A stretch of 64,000 nt of DNA from positions 3,195,511 through 3,259,510 of the forward strand of contig CP129490.1 of NCBI GenBank assembly GCA_030584085.1. Reading direction: 5' to 3'. Position 1 is the stretch's first letter, and every line of letters starts with the position of its first letter. The notes beneath the pieces were generated by a model, which worked only from the letters and a program-made list of their open reading frames with translations, did not search any database and had not been told where the DNA came from. The stretch is from Melioribacteraceae bacterium. Lineage in GTDB: Bacteria; Bacteroidota; Ignavibacteria; Ignavibacteriales; Melioribacteraceae. The position numbers and the translations under genes are program-made. Of this stretch, positions 44,731-54,459 are shown piece by piece.

Positions 44731-46572
44731 ATGTTTAATACGATACATAAATTTCATATCCCAGTAATGGGACTTGGTTTTTCGATTGATACTCCAATTA
44801 AAGTTGCGCACTACGGAATCGATTCGGTCATTTCAATAATGGATGATGATCTGATTGAGAAAATACGCGAATATCATTCCGCTAAAGCAGGCATAACCTA
44901 TGAAGAAATTAAAACATCCGAATATGATTTTCGCGCAAAACGAATCACGGCTTATCTGAATCTAGTTAATGAAATCGTCAACAATAATTTTGAAGCTCTC
45001 AAAAATTCTTTTGGCAAAAGAGATGGAGAATTCAAAAAATATATTGAATTGCTTCCTAATGATTCCGATTTGAAAATAATCTATAACGCAGCAGAAACAA
45101 CTAATCAATTAGATTCGATTAAAGATTGGGCTTTAGACCAACTTCACTTAGGCAGTATTGATATTAATATTATGACAAAAGTTGACGGCGCAGTTTATAA
45201 AGGAAATGAGAAACTTCCGATTATTCATAATTATGCCCACGCCGCTTTGAGAGGATACGCAAATAGTGATCTTAATTCTTCAATTGTACTTTCTGCCGGT
45301 ATGAATCCTCGTTTATATAGTTACTTTGAAGAGTTCAAAGATTTTTATCCAACAGAAAACGGTGAATTAAGAAAGAAAATTATTCTAAAAGTTAGTGATT
45401 ATCGTTCCGCATTAATACAAGGTAAGTTTCTGGCAAAAAAAGGTTTGTGGATTTCTGAATACAGAATTGAATCCGGCTTAAACTGTGGTGGTCACGCTTT
45501 TGCATCGGACGGATTTTTAATGGGACCAATTCTGGAAGAGTTTAAGAAAAATCGTAACTCTCTTTTAGAAATCAATCACCAAATTTATACCGAAGCACTA
45601 AGACAAAAAAATATTGAATTCAATAAGAATCCGCATCAGCAAAAATTTACTGCGCAAGGCGGTGTCGGCACATACGAAGAACAAAAATTTTTAATCGATA
45701 ACTATGAAGTTGATTCGGTTGGTTGGGGAAGTCCGTTCTTATTGGTTCCCGAAGTCACAAATGTCGATCCGAAAACTTTGAGATTATTAAGTGATGCAAA
45801 AGAAGACGATTTGTACTTAAGCAGAATTTCACCGCTAGGTGTTCCATTCAACAGTATAAAAGGAAACACCAAAGATTTAGAGAAATTGGCGAATGCTCTT
45901 AACGGAAAACCGGGAAGTCCTTGTCCCAAAAAATATCTTCAATCGAATACAGAATTTGGTGAACAACCGATTTGTACGGCTTCAATAAAATATCAATCGG
46001 AAAAGATAAAAGAACTCAAGTCACAGGACTTAAACAAAAAAGAACTTGATACAAATTATAAAAAGATAATTGATAAGGCATGTTTATGCGTTGGACTAGC
46101 TACATCTGCCGTACAAAATTATAATGTCTCAACAAAAATTGACGGCGAGGGTACACTAATTTGTCCCGGACCAAATATGGCATATTTTTCTTCTATTGTT
46201 TCACTAAAAGAAATGGTTGATCATATTTATGGAAGAGCAAACCTTATCACAAGAACAAATCGTCCAAACATGTTCATAAAGGAACTAAAATTATATCTGG
46301 ATTATTTAATGGACGAAATCAACGAAATAAATGAAGCTCCTTCAACTAATCAATTGAAATACTTTGAAACATTTAGAGATAATCTTGCTAATGGCATCGA
46401 ATATTATAGAAACCTTTTCTCAATGAAACAAAATTCTTTTAACAAAAATATTTTACTAGAGTTAAAAGAACTCGAAAATGTTTTCGCACTTATCAAAGAA
46501 CAGATGATACTTCATGATTTGCTATCGGAAGATTGTAAAGAAATTCAATTATCTGTTGCCGGGACAAATTAA
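44731..46572 (+). CDS. Conserved hypothetical protein, possible TIM-barrel fold
   Basis: The 613-residue soluble protein begins MFNTIHKFHIPVMGLGFSIDTPIKVAHYGID. Residues about 250-270 contain ESGLNCGGHAFASDG, and GVGTYEEQKFLIDNYEVDSVGWGSPFLL follows. These Gly-rich loops resemble those of FMN-dependent nitronate monooxygenase or IMP dehydrogenase-like barrels, but the match is weak. The protein has several Cys residues (CPKKYL, CTASI, CLCVG, CPGPN), which could bind metal or an iron-sulfur cluster. I cannot name the reaction. It has its own transcription unit and is followed by a toxin-antitoxin pair. Confidence 0.6.
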   Translation: MFNTIHKFHIPVMGLGFSIDTPIKVAHYGIDSVISIMDDDLIEKIREYHSAKAGITYEEIKTSEYDFRAKRITAYLNLVNEIVNNNFEALKNSFGKRDGEFKKYIELLPNDSDLKIIYNAAETTNQLDSIKDWALDQLHLGSIDINIMTKVDGAVYKGNEKLPIIHNYAHAALRGYANSDLNSSIVLSAGMNPRLYSYFEEFKDFYPTENGELRKKIILKVSDYRSALIQGKFLAKKGLWISEYRIESGLNCGGHAFASDGFLMGPILEEFKKNRNSLLEINHQIYTEALRQKNIEFNKNPHQQKFTAQGGVGTYEEQKFLIDNYEVDSVGWGSPFLLVPEVTNVDPKTLRLLSDAKEDDLYLSRISPLGVPFNSIKGNTKDLEKLANALNGKPGSPCPKKYLQSNTEFGEQPICTASIKYQSEKIKELKSQDLNKKELDTNYKKIIDKACLCVGLATSAVQNYNVSTKIDGEGTLICPGPNMAYFSSIVSLKEMVDHIYGRANLITRTNRPNMFIKELKLYLDYLMDEINEINEAPSTNQLKYFETFRDNLANGIEYYRNLFSMKQNSFNKNILLELKELENVFALIKEQMILHDLLSEDCKEIQLSVAGTN

Positions 46573-46692
46573 TTCCTGCTATAAAAAATTTTCACTCCCC
46601 TATCGCTTAACCTGTAATCAAGCACACATTTGCTTCTTAGACGAAATGAATCTATTTTTGTGGTATTACCATCAGTCATACCGGAGAAATAA

Positions 46693-46938
46693 ATGGCAAC
46701 TACAACTAAAATAGCAATTTCGGTTGATAAGAAAATTCTTCAAAGAATTGATCTTTTAGTAGATAAAAATCTTTTCCCTAGCAGAAGTAAAGCAATCCAA
46801 ATTGCTCTTGAAGAAAAGCTCTCAAAAATTGATAAATCAAGATTAGCAATTGAAAGTGCAAAATTAAACATAGCTGAAGAGCAGCTATTAGCCGACGAAA
46901 ATATTAATGGTGGAGTCAGCGAATGGCCAGAATACTAA
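46693..46938 (+). CDS. mazE: MazE-like ribbon-helix-helix antitoxin
   Basis: The 81-residue protein has an N-terminal ribbon-helix-helix (TTKIAISVDKKILQRIDLLV then FPSRSKAIQIALEEKL) and an acidic C-terminal tail (ADENINGGVSEWPEY) that should bind the toxin. It has a GGAG ribosome site and overlaps the toxin gene by 16 bases. Antitoxins of this kind repress their own operon. Confidence 0.85.
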   Translation: MATTTKIAISVDKKILQRIDLLVDKNLFPSRSKAIQIALEEKLSKIDKSRLAIESAKLNIAEEQLLADENINGGVSEWPEY

Positions 46939-47261
46939 GAGGCGATATTGTTTGGGCAAACTTAGATCCAACTCTGGGTAATGAACAAGCCGGTAAACGT
47001 CCCGTTTTAATTTTAAGCCACAATGTTTTTAATGAAAATTCTGGAACGGCCATTGCCGTCGCCTTAACTAGTAAAGAACAAAAAGCCGGGTTTCCATTAA
47101 CCCTTGAAATTACCTCAAAAAAACTTCCTAAAAAGTCATGGATAAAAATCAGCCAAATCAGAACACTTTCTGTCTCGCGGCTCGGGAAGAAAATAACTCA
47201 CATAAAGGAAGAAGAATTAATACAGGTAATTGATGGATTGAATGAGATTATTGGGAAATAA
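46923..47261 (+). CDS. mazF: MazF/PemK endoribonuclease toxin
   Basis: The 112-residue protein has the MazF pattern RILRGDIVWANLDPTLGNEQAGKRPVLILSHNVFN, then a strand region and SWIKISQIRTLSVSRLGKKI. The conserved R of KRPVL and the S/T of ISQIRT match the RNase active region. It cuts single-stranded mRNA at short sites and is neutralised by the overlapping MazE-like gene. The pair lies in ordinary chromosome and could stabilise this region. Confidence 0.92.
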   Translation: MARILRGDIVWANLDPTLGNEQAGKRPVLILSHNVFNENSGTAIAVALTSKEQKAGFPLTLEITSKKLPKKSWIKISQIRTLSVSRLGKKITHIKEEELIQVIDGLNEIIGK

Positions 47262-47489
47262 GGTATAATTATTTGTTCGCATTCTTCATTATGGTAATTA
47301 CTTTAAAAAGTTTACTTGGAGAGCTTGGTCAACAACTCTTATTAGTACAATGAATATTCTTCTGACTTCTTACTGCTGAATTCTGACTTCTGCTTTTAAA
47401 TCCTTGCTAATCTATAAAAGTACCTCTATTTTTGGACATTCAGATACTGTTTTAATTGTGTTAAAAAACATTCATTTTAAGGATATTTT

Positions 47490-48707
47490 ATGAGTATCAG
47501 TCAAATCGCAAGATCAATTAAAGCCTCCCCCACCCTAGCTTTGAATGAAAAAGCGGCAATATTAAGACAAAAAGGTGATCCGGTTATTCATCTCGGGGGT
47601 GGAGAGCCAAAAAGTAAAGCACCGCTCGATGCAATAGTTGCAGCATCGGCGCATTTAAACACCGGTGAAATTCGATATGCTCCTGCTGATGGAATTCCCG
47701 ATCTTAAAAAAGCAATCATTCGTTACACAGAAGAAAATTATGGTAAAAAAGTTGCACCGGAAAATGTAATGGCCTCCGGTGGGGCAAAGCAAGCATTAAT
47801 GGTTGCTCTTCAAGCAATTGTTAATCCCCAAGAAGAAGTTATTTTCCCTTCACCTTACTGGGTTAGTTATCCTGATATGGTAAAACTTTGCGGAGGTATT
47901 CCTGTTCCTGTTCTACCTGAAGATGGAACGTTTTATCCACGCATTGAAGACATTGAACAAAGAATCGGTTCATACACAAAAGCTATAATTATTAATAGTC
48001 CTAACAACCCGACAGGTGCAATGTATTCGGAAGATTTTATAGCTGCAGTTGTTGAGCTTTGTGAGAAAAGAGATATCTATTTAATAATGGATGATATCTA
48101 CCACAAATTAATTTTTGACGGAAGAAAACAGATCAACCCATTTAAGTTTGCTAAGAAACCGTTGGAAGAATCAAACATGATTTTAATTAACGGCGTTTCC
48201 AAAGCTTATGCAATGACAGGATTCAGAATCGGCTGGGCTGTTGCAAACAGAAAATTGATAGAAGTAATGACAAACATTCAAGGTCATCAAACTTCCGGTC
48301 CTTCAGTACTTTTACAAAAAGCAGCAGTCGGTGCTTTGAATGGAATTCAATCAAGTATAGAAAACTTACGAGTTACACTTGAAAACAACCGTAACATAAT
48401 GATGGCAAGATTGAAATCATTCAATGGAGTTCATGTTACTGTTCCCGACGGCACCTTTTATTGCTTAGCAGATTTTTCTAACTATGAAGAGAATTCTAAT
48501 AAATTATCAAGTTTCCTCATTGATAAAGTTTTGGTATTAACTGTTCCCGGTGCGGAATTCGGTTTAGACGGACATCTTCGATTAAGTTATTGCGGAAGCA
48601 TTAAAGAGATTACCGAAGGTATTGAAAGAATGAAATGGGCACTCGATCCTAATTCACCGAATGAACTTTATATTGGCGACAGAAAATTAGTGAGGGATTG
48701 GTCATGA
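47490..48707 (+). CDS. Class I/II PLP aminotransferase (aspartate aminotransferase-like)
   Basis: The 405-residue protein has the family layout with the PLP-binding lysine K238 in GVSKAYAMTGFRIGW, the substrate loop NSPNNPTGAMY, and an N-terminal GGGEPKSKAP. It transfers amino groups between an amino acid and a 2-oxo acid. The substrate is not fixed by sequence. It overlaps pckA by four bases, suggesting that oxaloacetate and aspartate are handled together. A second enzyme of the same family lies at 58115. Confidence 0.9.
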   Translation: MSISQIARSIKASPTLALNEKAAILRQKGDPVIHLGGGEPKSKAPLDAIVAASAHLNTGEIRYAPADGIPDLKKAIIRYTEENYGKKVAPENVMASGGAKQALMVALQAIVNPQEEVIFPSPYWVSYPDMVKLCGGIPVPVLPEDGTFYPRIEDIEQRIGSYTKAIIINSPNNPTGAMYSEDFIAAVVELCEKRDIYLIMDDIYHKLIFDGRKQINPFKFAKKPLEESNMILINGVSKAYAMTGFRIGWAVANRKLIEVMTNIQGHQTSGPSVLLQKAAVGALNGIQSSIENLRVTLENNRNIMMARLKSFNGVHVTVPDGTFYCLADFSNYEENSNKLSSFLIDKVLVLTVPGAEFGLDGHLRLSYCGSIKEITEGIERMKWALDPNSPNELYIGDRKLVRDWS

Positions 48708-50353
48708 GTAAATATCTAGAATTCAAAACTCCCGCACAAAAAGAGGCAATGACACTTGCTTCAGATTTTCGATTAAAGAATCAAGGATTGACATACCTCG
48801 ATGCTGTGTATTGGAATTTACCCGATGAAGCTTTGTACGAAGAAATCATTTTCAGAAATGAAGGTAAAATTACAAAACAAGGTCCTATAATTGTAAACAC
48901 AGGAAAACATTCCGCTCGTGCCGCAAATGATAAATTTGTGGTTAAAGAAGAATCAACAGAAAATAATATTTGGTGGGGTGAATATAACCGACCGATTACA
49001 AATGAAAAATTCAATACGATTTTGGCAAGAGTTCAAGCTTATTGCCAAGGTGAAGAACTTTTTGTTCAAGATTGTTATGCTGGTGCTGATCCTGAATACA
49101 GAATGCCGATAAGAATTATTACCGAAAAAGCTTGGCATAGTTTATTCGCAAGAAACATGTTTATAACAACCGATGATCAAGATGAATTAAGAAAGTTCAC
49201 TCCGGAGTTTACCGTTATTTGTGTCCCCGGCTTCATACTTGACCCTCGAGTTGATGGAACAAGAACTGAAACCGGGATAATTCTAAACTTCGACCAAAGA
49301 ACTGCAATTATTGCGAATACTCTTTATGGCGGAGAAATTAAAAAATCAATTTTTACCGTTCTTAATTTTCTTCTAACATTTGAAGATGTGTTACCTATGC
49401 ACTGTTCGGCAAACATCGGAAATAACGATGATGTAGCATTGTTTTTCGGATTAAGCGGAACGGGTAAAACAACATTATCTGCCGATCCAAAAAGAAAACT
49501 TATCGGCGATGATGAACACGGATGGAGCAGCGAAGGCGTATTCAATTTCGAAGGTGGTTGTTACGCAAAAGTTATTCGTTTAAGTGAAGAACACGAACCG
49601 CAGATTTATGAAACAACTAGAAGATTCGGAACAATTTTAGAAAACGTTGTATTCGATCCGGTATCTCGCAGAATCGATTTGGATGATGATATACTTACGG
49701 AGAATACACGCGCTTCATATCCGGTTGAGTTTATACCGAATATTATTTCGGAAGGATATGTTCATGCACATCCGAAAAATATAATATTCTTAACTTGTGA
49801 TGCATCGGGTGTACTTCCTCCGATTGCAAAACTAAATCCCGCACAAGCACAGTATCATTTTATAAGCGGTTACACATCAAAAATTGCCGGAACTGAAATC
49901 GGTTTAGGTATTGAACCGCAGATAACTTTCTCGGCATGTTTCGGTGCACCGTTTATGGTTCGTCATCCTTTTGATTACGCACAAATGCTGAAAGAAAGAA
50001 TGCTGAAGCACAACGTAAATGTTTGGTTAGTAAATACCGGATGGGTTGGCGGTGCGTTTGGTGTCGGTAAACGAATTAGTATTCGCCACACTCGTAATTT
50101 ACTTAACGCTGCATTGGACGGACAATTAGAAAAAGTGAAATTCAGAAAAGATAAGTTATTCGGTTTTGAAGTTCCTACAAGTTGTCCGGAAGTACCCGAA
50201 GATGTTTTAGATCCGTCAACTTCTTGGGGTAACGAAAAAGAGTACTGGAAAAAATATGATGCTCTTGCTGCAAGATTCATCGAGAACTTTAAGCTCTTTG
50301 AAGAAGGTGTGACCGATGAAGTTAAAAAAGCCGGACCGAAAAGAATGAAGTGA
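48704..50353 (+). CDS. pckA: Phosphoenolpyruvate carboxykinase (ATP)
   Basis: The ATG overlapping the upstream stop (ATGA) gives a protein of 549 residues, the normal length. Motifs are intact: the kinase loop GLSGTGKTTLSAD (249-261), KLIGDDEHGW, and an N-terminal NTGKHSARAANDKF. It catalyses oxaloacetate + ATP to phosphoenolpyruvate, the first committed step of gluconeogenesis. An intrinsic terminator follows. Coupling to an aminotransferase gene would supply oxaloacetate from aspartate; this is an inference. Confidence 0.96.
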   Translation: MSKYLEFKTPAQKEAMTLASDFRLKNQGLTYLDAVYWNLPDEALYEEIIFRNEGKITKQGPIIVNTGKHSARAANDKFVVKEESTENNIWWGEYNRPITNEKFNTILARVQAYCQGEELFVQDCYAGADPEYRMPIRIITEKAWHSLFARNMFITTDDQDELRKFTPEFTVICVPGFILDPRVDGTRTETGIILNFDQRTAIIANTLYGGEIKKSIFTVLNFLLTFEDVLPMHCSANIGNNDDVALFFGLSGTGKTTLSADPKRKLIGDDEHGWSSEGVFNFEGGCYAKVIRLSEEHEPQIYETTRRFGTILENVVFDPVSRRIDLDDDILTENTRASYPVEFIPNIISEGYVHAHPKNIIFLTCDASGVLPPIAKLNPAQAQYHFISGYTSKIAGTEIGLGIEPQITFSACFGAPFMVRHPFDYAQMLKERMLKHNVNVWLVNTGWVGGAFGVGKRISIRHTRNLLNAALDGQLEKVKFRKDKLFGFEVPTSCPEVPEDVLDPSTSWGNEKEYWKKYDALAARFIENFKLFEEGVTDEVKKAGPKRMK

Positions 50354-50384
50354 TGTAGAATGTAAAATTGTTAATGTATAATTG

Positions 50385-50413
50385 AGAGCGATCATTTGGT
50401 CGCTCTTTTTTTA
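50385..50413 (+). terminator. Intrinsic terminator after pckA
   Basis: AGAGCGA pairs with TCGCTCT around an eight-base loop and is followed by seven Ts. It lies 32 bases after the pckA stop. Confidence 0.9.
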
Positions 50414-50534
50414 GCTAAACTTCTTCGGGTTTACCACTATTTTCTCATCGATTTAATATAACCAATGACTGAAAATTTTCAATACTATTCTTACCTTTAT
50501 ACGTAAAAATTCATTTCACTATTCATAAAAGAAT

Positions 50535-51410
50535 ATGAGCAACCTCAGAATCGGCACTTGCAGTTGGAAATATGATTCTTGGAAAGGATTAATTTATCCG
50601 AATGAACCAAAGATAAATTATCTACATGAATATTCTAATCATTACAGCACCGTTGAAATCGATCAATGGTTTTGGTCTTTGTTTGGAGAGAAAAAAATTA
50701 ATTTACCGCAATTACATGATGTTGAGACTTATACAAAATCAGTTGACGAGGATTTTAGATTTTCAATTAAAGTACCGAACAGCATAACGCTTACACATTT
50801 TTATAATAGATCAAAATCTGATCCGCTTAAAGCAAATCCATATTTTTTATCGGAAGAATTGACTAACGAATTTCTCAAAACATTAGAGCCGATGAAAGAT
50901 AAACTCGGTCCTCTCATGCTGCAGTTCGAATATTTGAACAAACACAAAATGAAAAGCCAGCACGACTTCCAACTTCAACTCGCAAATTTTTGTGATAAGA
51001 TAATCAGAAATTATTTGTGGGGAATTGAAATACGTAATCCGAATTATCTCAATAAAACTTACTTTGAGTTTCTAAAAGAGTATGATTTAATTCCCGTTTT
51101 TCTGCAAGGCTATTACATGCCGCCTATTTTTGAACTAATTGAAAAGTTTATTGATCTTCTTCCCAAAACCGTCGTGATTCGTTTACATGGACCGGATAGA
51201 AAAGGAATCGAAGTAAAAAGCGGCGGTGAATGGAATAAAATTATCGAACCAAAAGATGTTGAGTTAGAAAAATTAGTTTATATAATTTCGTTACTTTTGT
51301 CAAAGCAAATAGATATTTATATAAACGTTAATAATCATTACGAAGGTTCTGCACCTTTAACAATTAAAAAAATTGAAAAGTTATTGAAAGAACAAGGAGT
51401 AAAAAGTTGA
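50535..51410 (+). CDS. DUF72 family protein
   Basis: The 291-residue protein has the start LRIGTCSWKYDSWKGLIYP and the segments YSTVEIDQWFWS, FRFSIKVPNSITL, LGPLMLQFEY and WGIEIRNPNYL that define the DUF72 barrel. The function is unsettled; a role in nucleic-acid or cofactor chemistry has been suggested for relatives. The TRAP-type binding protein starts four bases before its end, so the two are coupled. Confidence 0.88.
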   Translation: MSNLRIGTCSWKYDSWKGLIYPNEPKINYLHEYSNHYSTVEIDQWFWSLFGEKKINLPQLHDVETYTKSVDEDFRFSIKVPNSITLTHFYNRSKSDPLKANPYFLSEELTNEFLKTLEPMKDKLGPLMLQFEYLNKHKMKSQHDFQLQLANFCDKIIRNYLWGIEIRNPNYLNKTYFEFLKEYDLIPVFLQGYYMPPIFELIEKFIDLLPKTVVIRLHGPDRKGIEVKSGGEWNKIIEPKDVELEKLVYIISLLLSKQIDIYINVNNHYEGSAPLTIKKIEKLLKEQGVKS

Positions 51411-52504
51411 ATTCAAAGAGAAGAGATTTCATAAAAACCACTGCATTGGCAAGCGGCGGTGCATTATTATTCGGCTGCTCAAATAACGAAGAACAAAAAT
51501 CTGTTAACATTAACATGAATAAAACCTATTCATGGAAAATGGTTACAGCTTGGGCTCCGCACTTTCCATTATTAGGTGAAGGCGCTGATCAACTGGCAAA
51601 AGATATCGAAAGTATGTCGGGTGGTAGAATCAAAATTCAAGTTTATGGTGGTGGTGAACTGGTTCCACCGTTGGAAACTTTTGATGCAGTAAGTCAAGGT
51701 GTTGCTGAGATGGGACATTCTGCATCTTACTATTGGGCAGGTAAAGCTCCGGCAGCACAATTTTTTACAAGTCTTCCCTTTGGTATGAATACATCACAAA
51801 TGAATGCTTGGTTATATAACGGTGGCGGGATTGAACTTTGGCATGAACTTTATCAACAATTTAATTTGATCGCTTTCCCCGCAGGTAATACAGGGGCACA
51901 AATGGGCGGATGGTTCAACAAAGAAATTAATTCTTTGAATGATGTTCGTGGATTAAAAATGAGATTTCCCGGTATCGGCGGTAAAGTTATTAATAAAGCA
52001 GGTGGGTCGGCAGTGCTTTCAGCAGGAAGTGAAATTTATACAAATCTCGAAAGAGGAGTAATTGACGCAACCGATTGGATAGGTCCATATCATGATTACT
52101 TAATGGGGTTTCATGAAATTGCAAAATACTATTACTATCCAAGTTGGGCGGAACCGACAGGCGTACTTGAGTTGACTATAAATAAATCCGTGTATGAATC
52201 ATTACCGGATGAATTAAAACAAATAATAATACAGGCTGCAGAAGCGGCAAATATAAAAATGTTCGGTTTGTTTAAAAAGAATAATGCTGAGTATTATTCT
52301 AAAATAAAAAATGAAACAAAAGTACAATTCAAAAAATTTCCGGAAGATGTTTTAACTAGTTTCCGAAAATTTGCAAAGGAAGCAATTGATGAAATAGTCG
52401 AATCTAACTCTATGAGTAAGAAAATTTATCCATCTTACAAAAATTTTCATGAAATGATGTATCAATGGGATTCAATTGTAGAACCGAATTACGAAACTCT
52501 TTAA
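51407..52504 (+). CDS. dctP: TRAP transporter substrate-binding lipoprotein (DctP type)
   Basis: The 365-residue protein has a twin-arginine-like leader (SKRRDFIKTTALASGG) that ends in the lipobox LLFGC, so it should be exported folded and anchored. The binding domain shows AWAPHFPLLGEGADQLAKDI, GAQMGGWFNKEINSL and the TRAP signature LKMRFPG...GGSAVL. It should capture an organic acid and pass it to the two membrane subunits. Those subunits are encoded on the opposite strand, ending only three bases away, which is an unusual arrangement for a TRAP system. Confidence 0.9.
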   Translation: MNSKRRDFIKTTALASGGALLFGCSNNEEQKSVNINMNKTYSWKMVTAWAPHFPLLGEGADQLAKDIESMSGGRIKIQVYGGGELVPPLETFDAVSQGVAEMGHSASYYWAGKAPAAQFFTSLPFGMNTSQMNAWLYNGGGIELWHELYQQFNLIAFPAGNTGAQMGGWFNKEINSLNDVRGLKMRFPGIGGKVINKAGGSAVLSAGSEIYTNLERGVIDATDWIGPYHDYLMGFHEIAKYYYYPSWAEPTGVLELTINKSVYESLPDELKQIIIQAAEAANIKMFGLFKKNNAEYYSKIKNETKVQFKKFPEDVLTSFRKFAKEAIDEIVESNSMSKKIYPSYKNFHEMMYQWDSIVEPNYETL

Positions 52505-52507
52505 AAA

Positions 52508-53818
52508 TTATTTAAGAGTAGCCGGCAGCCAGAGAGCAACTTGTGGAAACAGGATTACGATTAATAATCCTATCAGCTGAATTATTACGTAAGGTATGAT
52601 GCCCTTGTAAATATGAGTTGTCGATACTTCCGGTGGTGCAACGCCTTTCAAATAGAAAAGTGCAAAACCAAAAGGTGGAGTTAAAAAAGATGTCTGTAAA
52701 TTCATTGCAATGAGTATTCCAACCCACAAGAGATCAATTCCTAAATGAACAAAAATAGGAGCAATTACAGGCACAATGATAAATGTGATCTCAATAAAAT
52801 CGATAAAGAATCCGGCGATAAAGATTATCAACATAACTATTACCAAGAAATGATGAGCTTCAATCCCGCTGATTAATTGTGTCAAATATCTATCACCACC
52901 CATTCCTCTAAAAACCAAACCGAAAGCTGAAGCACCAACCAATATCAAGAATGCCATGCTTGTCAATCTGGTTGTACTTGTCATTACATCTTTTAATGTT
53001 AACAACGTAAACTTTTTTCTTCCGATTGTTAGTAATGTGGCTCCAAGTGCACCAATAGCTGCGGCTTCGGTTGGCGATGCAATTCCGGCAAAGATTGATC
53101 CAAGAACAGCAATAATTAAAAACAATGGTGCAATGAATGCACCAATAATATTGACAAACTTCATGTCTCTTCTGAAACTTTCTAAATCTTCTCTTGGCAT
53201 AGCCGGAACTGATTTTGGATCAATAAAAGTCTTTAAAACAATATATAAGAAGTAAAGTGAAACCAACATAAATCCCGGAATAACCGCGGCCATAAATAAA
53301 TCACCGACGGAGATATTCAATACACTTCCAAGCAGAACTAATACAATTGACGGAGGAATTATTTGTCCCAATGTTCCGGATGCAGAAATAATACCGGTTG
53401 CTGTTTGTGGACTATAACCTCGTTTTAACATTGTAGGTAAACTCAAAACCCCCATAGTAACAACCGTCGCCCCAACAATTCCTGTTGCGGCAGCGAGCAA
53501 AGTGCCAACTATCAAAACAGAAATTGCCAAACCACCTTTTAGTTTACCGAACAATAAAGCCATTGTTTCAAGAAGTTCTTCTGCTAATCCGGACTTTTCA
53601 AACATTACTCCCATGAATATGAACAACGGTACGGCAATAAGAATGTAATTGTTCATTATTCCCCAAATACGGAGAGGAAGCAGATTGAAGAAATCAAAAC
53701 CAAATGTAAATAAACCAAATATTATCGATGCCCCGCCAAGCGTGAATGCCACCGGGAAACCGGCTAGCAATAAAAGTAAAACCACAATGAAAAAAATTAT
53801 AGGCATAGCTTCCATCAT
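52508..53818 (-). CDS. dctM: TRAP transporter large membrane subunit (DctM type)
   Basis: The 436-residue protein has about twelve transmembrane helices and the DctM features PLFIFMGVMFEKSGLAEELLETM, GALLAA-type helices with TGIVGATVVTMGVLSLPTML, and the C-terminal FIDFIEITFIIVPVIAPI. With DctQ it forms the sodium-driven transport channel. Its stop lies next to the stop of the convergent dctP gene. Confidence 0.94.
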   Translation of the reverse strand: MMEAMPIIFFIVVLLLLLAGFPVAFTLGGASIIFGLFTFGFDFFNLLPLRIWGIMNNYILIAVPLFIFMGVMFEKSGLAEELLETMALLFGKLKGGLAISVLIVGTLLAAATGIVGATVVTMGVLSLPTMLKRGYSPQTATGIISASGTLGQIIPPSIVLVLLGSVLNISVGDLFMAAVIPGFMLVSLYFLYIVLKTFIDPKSVPAMPREDLESFRRDMKFVNIIGAFIAPLFLIIAVLGSIFAGIASPTEAAAIGALGATLLTIGRKKFTLLTLKDVMTSTTRLTSMAFLILVGASAFGLVFRGMGGDRYLTQLISGIEAHHFLVIVMLIIFIAGFFIDFIEITFIIVPVIAPIFVHLGIDLLWVGILIAMNLQTSFLTPPFGFALFYLKGVAPPEVSTTHIYKGIIPYVIIQLIGLLIVILFPQVALWLPATLK

Positions 53819-54336
53819 AAATTTTCCTTGTAAGAAGCTTTTCTGAATTGCACGAGCGAACGAATGATTAGAGCAAAACTCTGAATTAGAATTAATAAAA
53901 ACGAAATTGGTAGAATTGCTTTGAGAATATATCTAGCCGGAAGTCCGCCCGGATCGGGTGAGGTTTCTGACATATTAAATGAGGATATAACAAAATTTTG
54001 TGATGCATAAACAATCATCAAACAAAACGGGATTAAAAATAAAATCGTTCCCAAAATATTAATTAGTGCTTGAGCTTTTTGAGAAAGGCGAGAATAAATC
54101 AAATCAACTCTAACATGCTCATCATGTTTTAAAGTATATGCCGCACCGATAAGAAAAATTACAGCAAATAAATGCCATTCTAATTCTTGAACAGCAACAC
54201 TGCTAAACTTAAAAAGATATCGCGAGACTACATCGAAGCAAACAAGAAGGACTAAAACGAAGGCTAACCAAGAAACACTTTTCCCAATTTTTTCACTGAG
54301 ATTTTCAATTTTGTGGGCAATTTTTTCAAGTAACAA
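53815..54336 (-). CDS. dctQ: TRAP transporter small membrane subunit (DctQ type)
   Basis: The 173-residue protein has four transmembrane helices with the typical DctQ segments SWLAFVLVLLVCFDVVSRYLF and LEWHLFAVIFLIGAAYTLKHDEHVRVDL. It overlaps dctM by four bases, so both are made together. It is needed for the Na+/substrate symport complex. Confidence 0.9.
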   Translation of the reverse strand: MLLEKIAHKIENLSEKIGKSVSWLAFVLVLLVCFDVVSRYLFKFSSVAVQELEWHLFAVIFLIGAAYTLKHDEHVRVDLIYSRLSQKAQALINILGTILFLIPFCLMIVYASQNFVISSFNMSETSPDPGGLPARYILKAILPISFLLILIQSFALIIRSLVQFRKASYKENL

Positions 54337-54459
54337 AACTTAGTTTTATCTCCATATTCGTTCTTATTTTGAATAAAAACTTAGACATTTTTCAGTAAAA
54401 AAGTTATATTGATTTATAAAAGATAAAAGGCTCTTATAGACTATTTTAGGATATTCGGT

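Noticed and set aside
47330-47400. Short direct repeats of TTCTGACTTCT type as a functional element
   Set aside because: Only two imperfect copies in a short intergenic gap, with no neighbouring feature to give them meaning.
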